A stretch of 64,000 bases of DNA, from contig NZ_JRYR02000002.1 of NCBI RefSeq assembly GCF_000807855.2, positions 945,756 to 1,009,755 on the forward strand. Direction: 5' to 3'. Shown here in pieces: positions 57,547-64,000 of the stretch (the stretch's first letter is position 1; the number at the start of each line of letters is the position of its first letter). Source of the DNA: Flammeovirga pacifica. GTDB lineage: Bacteria; Bacteroidota; Bacteroidia; Cytophagales; Flammeovirgaceae. The notes beneath the pieces are model-generated. The model ran no database searches. It saw nothing but the letters and a program-made list of their open reading frames with translations, and was not told where the DNA came from. Made by a program: the position numbers and the translations under genes.

Positions 57547-58097
57547 ATATATTTCATTTTGAATTACTCTACAAAAATGAAAATATATAAGACATTTCAT
57601 GAACCTCTGTGTATAAATAGTGTATTCACACAGTTAACCCACACATTTTAAATAGGTTACAATCATCAACAACTAACGATTAGCCAAATGTATTTTTACG
57701 TACAATTACAATAAATACTTTTCTGAAGACTCTTAAAAATGAAAATGAACCCCTTACATATCTAAAATATCAATAATTTACTTTTTCGATATCAGAAATC
57801 TTGCAATTCATCACCCATTTATGCTTCCAATTTTGATAATTTGCTTCAAAAAAATTAGCCTATCAAAATGATATATTCTGAATAAATGAAGTCAATCAAC
57901 TTTAAGATTAAATCACTCATAAATTTTTAATAATATACATTTCTGGAATTGAATGATGATTTTAAGCAAAAAATTATGGGCAATTATGGGGGGTAATATT
58001 GTGATTACTTATTTCTATCATTAGTTATTTTTGGGGAGCGATAAAGGTGATAAATTATATCATTAATACACTTCTATCTTTAAACTCATACTAAATA
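57547..58097. promoter_or_regulatory. Divergent intergenic region between GH2 and AraC-type genes
   Basis: On the GH2 side TATTCACACAGT is at 57623-57634, followed by CCACACATTTTA at 57639-57650 as a direct repeat 13 bases apart, and an opposed TGTGTA near 57608. On the AraC side AATTATGGG occurs twice in tandem at 57972-57980 and 57982-57990, one helical turn apart. TATCTTTA near 58075 may be a -7 element for the AraC gene. Otherwise AT-rich with no gene. Confidence 0.45.
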
Positions 58098-59453
58098 GTG
58101 GAATTAAATCGCGACATTTTTGAATACGTATTGGCTCCTGTGGTTTCTGCCCAGCTATTTTTTACAATACTTTTATACTTTACTATTGTAAGAAAAAGAA
58201 TTTCTGCAGACTACAAATTATACAATTTATTTCTATCCTCTTTTACTTTGTTTTTAATTGGGAGAATGGCTTGGGTTTATGCCTCAGAAACTAATGCAGT
58301 AATTGTTCTTTATGTTAGAATGTTTTTACTTCTTGGAATAGGTATACCCTCACTCCTCATTGCAACAGCAAAACAAAGTGGAATTAGGTCCTCAAAAAGT
58401 CTTTATATTTTACCTTACTCTATGGGTGTAATTCTTGCCATTAACTATATCTTATTTTTTGATTATGGAACATTACATTGGTTTGTGAGTGATTCAATTG
58501 TAAATATAGATGGTATTAAAAGTGCTCATAAAGTTCAAATTGTTGGAGCCATTATTCAATTGATTCTACCTTGTTCAATTCTTATCATTAAAGAAATTTT
58601 AGGCCGAAGACAATTAAAACTGCTACTCTTTCTTGCAGGTGGGGTACTTTTCGGACTTAGTTTAGTTATTGGTATTGGAACAGAGCCACAAAATATCGGA
58701 TTATACTATATCGCCTCTATACCTGTTGGTGGTATGTGGATTTGGGCCGTTTTCTTAGATATCAACGACATGAAAGGAAAAGTAAGCCTTTTAAAAGAAG
58801 AGCTACAATTTATCATAAAATCAGATCAGGGAGTGAAGACTAAAGAAGTCAAATCTCTATTAGAAAACCTGGAAGAAGTCTCTTACGGCGATCTGGAAAT
58901 TTATAAAATGAGGATACGAGAAATCCTTATGATGTTTACTGATACAACTATTGAAGCTGGAGGTGATAAAGAAGCCTTATTGCAAAGAAATGCTGAACGA
59001 ACTCATGCAATTTTGGAGAGTGAAGATGCTAAACAAGTAAATGAAATCATTTTTAGTGAAGCACAACAATTATCTGAAATGATAAGTGATAATCCATTAC
59101 AAAAAAATACTCGTGCGGTAAAAACTGTGGTAGATTATCTTCAAGAACATTATGACGAAGATTTAAGTGTTGACCAAATCGCACTTATCGCTGGTTTAAG
59201 TAAAGCACATTTAATGAGAGAGTTCAAAAAAACAGTGGGGCAAACAATATTGCAATTTCAAACCAAGCTAAGAATTGAAGCTGCTCAACAACATCTTTTC
59301 GATACTTCTGTAAGTGATACAGCTTATAAAGTGGGGTACAATAATCCTAATTACTTTAGTACGGTTTTTAGAAAAATAACAGGCAAAAGTCCGTTAGAAT
59401 ATCAAGAACAGCTTTCAAATATTGAAAATAAGTCCCCAATATTCAACACATAA
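58098..59453 (+). CDS. Seven-helix membrane AraC-family regulator
   Basis: The 451-residue product starts with GTG and has seven predicted membrane helices within about 10-225, a cytoplasmic helical linker (about 225-340) and a C-terminal AraC/HTH_18 DNA-binding domain (about 350-445, LSVDQIALIAGLSKAHLMREFKK, and YNNPNYFSTVFRKITGKSPLEYQ). There is no kinase or phospho-acceptor, so it looks like a one-component regulator that senses in the membrane and binds DNA while tethered. The BNR propeller and GH105-like genes follow on the same strand and are its likely targets, a third regulatory unit beside the two HTCS. A tandem 9-base repeat lies about 110 bases before the start. Confidence 0.87.
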   Translation: MELNRDIFEYVLAPVVSAQLFFTILLYFTIVRKRISADYKLYNLFLSSFTLFLIGRMAWVYASETNAVIVLYVRMFLLLGIGIPSLLIATAKQSGIRSSKSLYILPYSMGVILAINYILFFDYGTLHWFVSDSIVNIDGIKSAHKVQIVGAIIQLILPCSILIIKEILGRRQLKLLLFLAGGVLFGLSLVIGIGTEPQNIGLYYIASIPVGGMWIWAVFLDINDMKGKVSLLKEELQFIIKSDQGVKTKEVKSLLENLEEVSYGDLEIYKMRIREILMMFTDTTIEAGGDKEALLQRNAERTHAILESEDAKQVNEIIFSEAQQLSEMISDNPLQKNTRAVKTVVDYLQEHYDEDLSVDQIALIAGLSKAHLMREFKKTVGQTILQFQTKLRIEAAQQHLFDTSVSDTAYKVGYNNPNYFSTVFRKITGKSPLEYQEQLSNIENKSPIFNT

Positions 59454-59564
59454 AACACTGACAATCAATAATAGCATTTATTTATAGGCGTATTTAGCAC
59501 AAATTTGAAGATCAATAAAAATATCACAGATTATGTTTAGATAAGAACTAAAAAATCTATCTAT

Positions 59565-60953
59565 ATGAAACTACATAATCTAATAATAAGCCTGATCCTA
59601 TTTTGCAGTTTTTCAACTGCGATGGCACAACACAATACTAAAACAGGGTTCGATTTTATCGTAGCCGAAGACGGTGCTTGGACTTGGTACAACGACGAGC
59701 GTGCGGCCTTTAAAAATGGAATATTATATACTTCTTATGTCAAAAGTGATGGTAAAACAGCATTATCCACCACAGATATTTCAACTGGGGCAACTATTGG
59801 AAATGAAATAATATTAAGTACTTGGGCCCAAAAAGATGATCATAATAATGCCTCTGTTTTAATGAGAAAAGATGGGAAAGTCATGGCATTTTATAGTAAG
59901 CATATTGGTCCCAAAAAGAACTATTTTAGAACGTCTTTAGTTGATGAACCTACTCAACAAAAAGATTGGGGAAAAGAAATAACTCAGATCACCACAAATA
60001 ATTCAGACCATAAAGGTGCAACCTATAATAACGCTTTTCAGTTAAGTGGAGAAAATGGGAAGATTTATAACTTTATGCGTACCAATAATTTCAACCCTAA
60101 TGTAAAAACCTATTCGAATACTGGTGAACCTCTGAGAAAAGGTAAAGATTTTATTCTTTTTAAAAATGGAGATGGCAGTGTACGTCCATATGTAAAATAT
60201 ACTTCAAATAATATTGATCGAATTGACTTCTTCTTTACTGATGGTCATCCTCGAAAGGCTGATAACAGTTTATATCATTGCTATTATAAAACAAATGAAG
60301 ACGGGACACAAGGCAATATTTATCAAACGGATGGCACTTTTATCACAAAATTAGAAAGCATATTTGATGGCAAACCTATTGATGTTTCTTCCGTAAAGAA
60401 ACTGTATCAATTTGGGTCTGATGGTACTAAAGCAAGAGCTTGGACACATAACATTAATTATGATGCTAAAGGCTACCCGGTAGTAAGTTATTCTAAACAA
60501 ATTGATATTGATCATATCACTTATCATTATGCAAAATGGGATGGTACAAAATGGAGCAATCATTTAGTCAGTGATGCTGGAAAAGGTTTATACAAAGGAG
60601 AAGATGATTATACAGGAATTATCACCATCAATCCCTATAATACAAATCAAGTCTTTATGTCTTCTAATAAAAACCCGATCTCAAACATTGAAGGCGAACG
60701 CTATGAAATCTATTCTGGTATTACAAAAGACAATGGTCATACTTGGAAATGGACTGCAATAACAAAAGACTCTAAACAAGATAATTTAAGACCTTATGTT
60801 CCTAAAGGTATTACAAAATCTAAAGATCGAGTTGTGCTTTGGTTTCATGGTAGATATACCACTTATATGAATTATAGAGCACGAATTGTTGGAGAATTTA
60901 TGAATAAAAAATTTAAGGGTGATGCTCCTCAATACGATGAAAAAGTAAACTAA
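59565..60953 (+). CDS. Secreted BNR-repeat propeller protein, candidate polysaccharide lyase
   Basis: The 462-residue product has a signal peptide (1-21, ending AMAQ) and a beta-propeller with Asp-box-like turns (SKDNGHTWKW near 385, AEDGAWTWYNDERA at the N-terminus). The pattern fits the BNR_4 family, which includes PL24/PL25-type ulvan lyases and related algal lyases. Assignment rests on family pattern and on the next gene, a GH105-like unsaturated uronyl hydrolase that acts on lyase products. No T9SS domain is present, so a periplasmic oligosaccharide-level enzyme is possible. I cannot identify the catalytic residues with confidence. A sialidase- or galactan-linked hydrolase function is an alternative. 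Confidence 0.6.
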   Translation: MKLHNLIISLILFCSFSTAMAQHNTKTGFDFIVAEDGAWTWYNDERAAFKNGILYTSYVKSDGKTALSTTDISTGATIGNEIILSTWAQKDDHNNASVLMRKDGKVMAFYSKHIGPKKNYFRTSLVDEPTQQKDWGKEITQITTNNSDHKGATYNNAFQLSGENGKIYNFMRTNNFNPNVKTYSNTGEPLRKGKDFILFKNGDGSVRPYVKYTSNNIDRIDFFFTDGHPRKADNSLYHCYYKTNEDGTQGNIYQTDGTFITKLESIFDGKPIDVSSVKKLYQFGSDGTKARAWTHNINYDAKGYPVVSYSKQIDIDHITYHYAKWDGTKWSNHLVSDAGKGLYKGEDDYTGIITINPYNTNQVFMSSNKNPISNIEGERYEIYSGITKDNGHTWKWTAITKDSKQDNLRPYVPKGITKSKDRVVLWFHGRYTTYMNYRARIVGEFMNKKFKGDAPQYDEKVN

Positions 60954-60982
60954 TAAGGAATAGAAATTATAAAGATAAAACG

Positions 60983-62128
60983 ATGAAAAAGAAGATATTA
61001 ATTGGATGGATAGGAACTTTAGTAACCTTACTATTTGTAGCTTACAAAACACCCAAACAACCGATCGCTAAAAAAGAAGAGGTAAAAGACATTATTATAA
61101 AAGTAAACGATTATTGGCAAGCAAATCATAAAGCAGAGATACGTTCATTTTGGGATCATGCTGCTTATCATACTGGAAATATAGCCGCGTATAAAGTCAC
61201 AAAAAAAGAAGCTTATTTTCATTACTCCTTAGCATGGGCAAAACACAATGAATGGAAAGGTGCTAAATCGAATAATAAATCAGAATGGAAATACAAATAC
61301 GGAGAAACAGATGAGTATGTTCTATTTGGTGATTGGCAAATTTGCTTTCAAACATACATTGATTTGTATCAATTATCTGATGATAAATCTGAGCAAATGA
61401 TTGCTAGAGCAAAAGAAGTGATGGAGTATGAAATGTCTACCTCTAAAATTGATTATTGGTGGTGGGCAGATGGTCTTTATATGGTAATGCCAGTCATGAC
61501 AAAATTATATCAACTTACTGGCGATGAACGTTATTTAGATAAACTTTACGAGTATTTTTCGTACTCTAAAGACATCATGTATGACAAGGAAACTGGACTT
61601 TTCTTCAGAGATGCTAGATATGTTTTTCCAAAACACACATCTGAAAATGGTAAAAAAGATTTCTGGGCAAGAGGTGACGGTTGGGTATTTGCTGGCTTAG
61701 CAAAAGTACTTCAAGACACTCCAAAAAGTTGGAAGAAGAGAGCTTATTTCGAAGACATTTACAAAAAAATGGCCATCACTTTAAAAGAAGCACAACAAAA
61801 AGAAGGCTATTGGACACGTAGTATTTTAGATCCTGAACATGCACCAGGACCAGAAACAAGCGGAACAGCATTTTTTACCTATGGTTACTTATGGGGTATT
61901 AATAACGGTGTTCTTTCCAAGAAAAAGTATTTACCCGTTATTCAAAATTCTTGGCACTATTTAATCACTACTGCATTAAATGAAAATGGCAAAATTGGTT
62001 ATGTTCAACCTATCGGAGAACGTGCTATTCCCGGTCAACAAGTAGACGAAAATTCTACAGCCGATTTTGGTGTGGGTGCTTACCTACTTGCTGCTTGTGA
62101 AATGTATCAACTAGTTAGCCAACAATAA
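60983..62128 (+). CDS. GH105-like unsaturated uronyl hydrolase
   Basis: The 381-residue product has an N-terminal membrane anchor/signal (about 5-20), then an (alpha/alpha)6 barrel with the GH88/GH105 blocks: WWWADGLYMVMPVM (Asp163), FWARGDGWVFAGLA (Asp232), and GPETSGTAFFTYG and VGAYLLAACEMY. These enzymes hydrate the delta-4,5-unsaturated uronic acid left by a polysaccharide lyase. It begins 29 bases after the BNR gene, so the two form one operon and work in series, probably on a uronate-containing glycan such as ulvan or a pectin-like polymer rather than carrageenan. There is no signal for T9SS. Confidence 0.88.
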   Translation: MKKKILIGWIGTLVTLLFVAYKTPKQPIAKKEEVKDIIIKVNDYWQANHKAEIRSFWDHAAYHTGNIAAYKVTKKEAYFHYSLAWAKHNEWKGAKSNNKSEWKYKYGETDEYVLFGDWQICFQTYIDLYQLSDDKSEQMIARAKEVMEYEMSTSKIDYWWWADGLYMVMPVMTKLYQLTGDERYLDKLYEYFSYSKDIMYDKETGLFFRDARYVFPKHTSENGKKDFWARGDGWVFAGLAKVLQDTPKSWKKRAYFEDIYKKMAITLKEAQQKEGYWTRSILDPEHAPGPETSGTAFFTYGYLWGINNGVLSKKKYLPVIQNSWHYLITTALNENGKIGYVQPIGERAIPGQQVDENSTADFGVGAYLLAACEMYQLVSQQ

Positions 62129-62312
62129 AATATTTTACTTTCTATGTCTTATTGGAGAAAGTCGATATCAGTATAGAAAGTCTTAGCGTCATCAACACAA
62201 AAGTATTGGTATCTCTTCTCTTTGATCAAGTTCCAGAAATAGAAAATGAAAATCTACGATTAAATTGGCCTACAGAAAATAGTAGAAGTACAAAAACATT
62301 ATTAATTACGAG

Positions 62313-62340
62313 AAAAGGACGTATAAATACGTCCTTTTCT
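62313..62340. terminator. Bidirectional terminator at the end of the BNR/GH105 unit
   Basis: A perfect 12-base stem (62313-62324 with 62327-62338) with A and T runs at both ends, between the stop of the GH105-like gene and the stop of the low-complexity gene at 62346. Confidence 0.9.
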
Positions 62341-62345
62341 TGTGC

Positions 62346-63731
62346 CTATCGTCGACTTTTTGATGGTGTTGCTGGTCGGGCAGCAGGTCTTGTTGTAGGT
62401 CGTGTAGAAGGTGCGGGCCTTGTTTGTGGCCTCTGTTGGGGTTTATTGTACGATCTATTGTAAGAATTATTCGACGGTCTTGTTGCTTTCTTTTGTGTAT
62501 TTGAAGGCATTGTAGAAGGTCGAGTTTGTTTCTTATTATGAGATGGTGTGGTCGTTGTCTTCTTTTGTTTTGTATTACTCTTTTGTGTAGGGTAATTATA
62601 AGTAGGTACACTCACCTTATTATTTTTCACGTTAGAGTTCTTTCCAGATTTTTCTGAAGACGTCTTCCAATCGGTTTGCACCTGTTTTCCTGTAGAAGCC
62701 TTGCCTGTTCTTTTATCTGATGTAGATGGTTTTGCTTTTTCTTCATAAGTGTTATATGGAGAAGATTTCACCTGTTTATCAGAAGTTGCAGGAGTATTTG
62801 GTTTCCCCGCTTTATTCTCTTTCGTATTTTTATCTGCAGTACTTGGTGTACCCGGCTGTACCGATTTATCTTTTCCTTTATGATCTGAAGTCTTAGGTTT
62901 CATCGACTTATCTGATGTTTTTGGAGTTGCTGGCTTTGCCGATTTATCCTTTGGTTTCACATCAGAAGTAATAGGTTTCTGTTGAGGTAATTGAGACGCA
63001 TTACCCACATCTTTATGTCGTTTATCAAAAGACTTATTAGGGTATTGTTTTGCATAATCAGTCTTTCTTATTTCTTTATGCATGTTCACCGCTCTATGAC
63101 TTTTTCTCACTGTAGTATGTCGATAGGTTGGTCTATGATGAATATTAATATTCACCCTAACATGATTTCTATAATAAGGTACAGGATAAGGTCTCCAAGG
63201 TCTATAATAAGGAGGATAATAACCCCAATAAAACGGTGATCTCCAAGGGTTGTAATAAGGTCCCCAAAACCAAACATAAATAGGAGGATGATGTACGTAA
63301 ATAGGTTCTACAATATAATTTGATCCATACATGTAGACATCTCCTACCACTTGAACTTGTGTTTCTCCTTTTTCATCTTTTTCCACATCGATTACAGCTA
63401 CATCTTGGTATTTATCTTCCCCAATAACAGCTTGTATTGTAATTACGTGTGTATTTTTCTTTGAAGTATCAACTACCCTAAGGTAATCTACCTCTCCATC
63501 GTTATTTAAATCTAAATTAGAAATTTGTTGTTCTGGATCGTTTAATTTTTTTTCAAATTCCTCTAAGTCTTTTGACTCACCAAAAACGGCAGCGACTACT
63601 TCTAAATCTAAGTTGGCACTTATATCATCGTCTGTAGCTGTTACGGTAGTCTTATCTTGTGCATTTGTCCAATGGAAAATACTTAAGAAAAATAAAGACA
63701 ATAGAATTGATTTGGTGTATATGATTCTCAT
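62346..63731 (-). CDS. Secreted low-complexity basic protein with EF-hand-like motif
   Basis: The 461-residue product has a signal peptide (about 1-24). About 25-150 is a small folded part with an EF-hand-like loop (DLNNDGEVDYLRV, about 73-85) and IDVEKDEKGETQVQVVGDV. About 150-200 is rich in Pro, Tyr and Trp (YVWFWGPYYNPW, YYPPYYRPWRPYP). From about 225 to 330 comes a repeating pattern of KP-x-TSDKS units, and the tail is Arg/Pro/Thr-rich (TRPAPSTRPTTRP, ending SKSRR). I do not recognise a family with a known function. The composition suggests a secreted structural or surface-binding protein, possibly attached through its aromatic segment. No PUL link is seen. Confidence 0.65.
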   Translation of the reverse strand: MRIIYTKSILLSLFFLSIFHWTNAQDKTTVTATDDDISANLDLEVVAAVFGESKDLEEFEKKLNDPEQQISNLDLNNDGEVDYLRVVDTSKKNTHVITIQAVIGEDKYQDVAVIDVEKDEKGETQVQVVGDVYMYGSNYIVEPIYVHHPPIYVWFWGPYYNPWRSPFYWGYYPPYYRPWRPYPVPYYRNHVRVNINIHHRPTYRHTTVRKSHRAVNMHKEIRKTDYAKQYPNKSFDKRHKDVGNASQLPQQKPITSDVKPKDKSAKPATPKTSDKSMKPKTSDHKGKDKSVQPGTPSTADKNTKENKAGKPNTPATSDKQVKSSPYNTYEEKAKPSTSDKRTGKASTGKQVQTDWKTSSEKSGKNSNVKNNKVSVPTYNYPTQKSNTKQKKTTTTPSHNKKQTRPSTMPSNTQKKATRPSNNSYNRSYNKPQQRPQTRPAPSTRPTTRPAARPATPSKSRR

Positions 63732-64000
63732 AATGTAATGTCTTTAATGGTAATTTGATAATTGGTTTTTTTAGTCTAATTGATCGCAGTAGAATCTTCT
63801 CTTCTGAGAGTTTAGTTTTTAAAATCACGCTGTAGTAAACATGATTATTTAGTTATACGTAGCACTGTTGTTAAATCAATTTAATATTGAAAATTAAAGA
63901 GTTAATCTTTTGTAAATGCTTTATTTCTACACTCATTTTGGCATAAAAAATTAATGATTTTTTCCTCTTATTGACCACAAATAAATTGTATACCATTAAA
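63732..64000. other. Right-edge intergenic stretch
   Basis: AT-rich sequence upstream of the low-complexity gene. I see no ORF, hairpin or clear promoter match in it. Confidence 0.4.

Noticed and set aside
57547-57600. Upstream ATG of the large GH2 gene (residues 1-18)
   Set aside because: The ATG at 57546 starts a standard signal peptide; the extension looks like untranslated leader.
31061-58005. ATCACAATAT before SusC (31061-31070) and, reversed, before the AraC gene (57996-58005)
   Set aside because: Ten AT-rich bases with no conserved flanks; expected by chance in this much intergenic DNA.
62152-62463. Plus-strand ORF of 103 codons starting with TTG
   Set aside because: No motif, crosses the terminator at 62313 and overlaps the end of the opposite-strand gene at 62346. 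Probably chance.
1-64000. Search for CRISPR arrays, insertion sequences, integrases and tRNA genes
   Set aside because: No regularly spaced repeats, transposase motifs, terminal repeat pairs or cloverleaf sequences were seen by eye.

Overview
The window reads as chromosomal DNA of a marine, polysaccharide-degrading Bacteroidota. It is AT-rich and carries SusC/SusD pairs, hybrid two-component regulators (HTCS), type IX secretion (T9SS) C-terminal domains, TAnnTTTG-type promoter elements, and enzymes for red-algal galactans. The gene mix is reminiscent of Flammeovirga/Cytophagales or flavobacterial seaweed degraders. No rRNA or tRNA gene, insertion sequence, phage gene or CRISPR array was found.

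Layout. (1) 1-6.5 kb is the edge of an agar-type locus: the tail of a probable surface glycan-binding protein, a GH16 beta-agarase-like enzyme with a T9SS domain, and a divergently placed HTCS whose receiver has Glu at the phospho-Asp position. (2) 6.7-16.3 kb is a mostly minus-strand mixed block: ACT-domain protein, SASA carbohydrate esterase, small membrane protein plus lipoprotein, Crp/Fnr regulator, NAD(P)-binding oxidoreductase, aldo/keto reductase, exported AGE-family protein and GH2 beta-mannosidase. (3) 16.7-21.9 kb holds two RNA methyltransferase-like genes, a T9SS beta-helix protein resembling GH82 iota-carrageenases, and an S1_4-like sulfatase. (4) 22-26.3 kb is a minus-strand uptake operon: small Cys protein, TonB-dependent receptor, PepSY membrane protein. 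(5) 26.7-28.9 kb holds an unrecognised exported protein and an outer-membrane barrel. (6) 29.2-57.5 kb is the main polysaccharide utilization locus (PUL): four sulfatases, a SusC/SusD/glycan-binding lipoprotein operon, a GH110-like alpha-galactosidase, an intact HTCS, a SASA esterase, a T9SS protein of unknown role, a second GH82-like protein and a large GH2 beta-galactosidase-like enzyme. (7) 58-62.1 kb has a seven-helix membrane AraC regulator followed by a BNR propeller protein and a GH105-like hydrolase. (8) 62.3-63.7 kb encodes a low-complexity secreted protein.

How it may work (inference). The sulfatases, GH110, GH2 and GH82-like proteins fit stepwise desulfation and cleavage of a sulfated red-algal galactan, probably carrageenan-like, with SusCD import and HTCS sensing. 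The most interesting new signals are: the Asp-to-Glu receiver of the first HTCS; two GH82-like proteins that both have Gly where I recall the catalytic Asp of GH82; a 15-base identical element shared by the sulfatase intergenic region and the second GH82-like promoter; and a TCACACA element in front of GH110, the intact HTCS and the GH2 gene.
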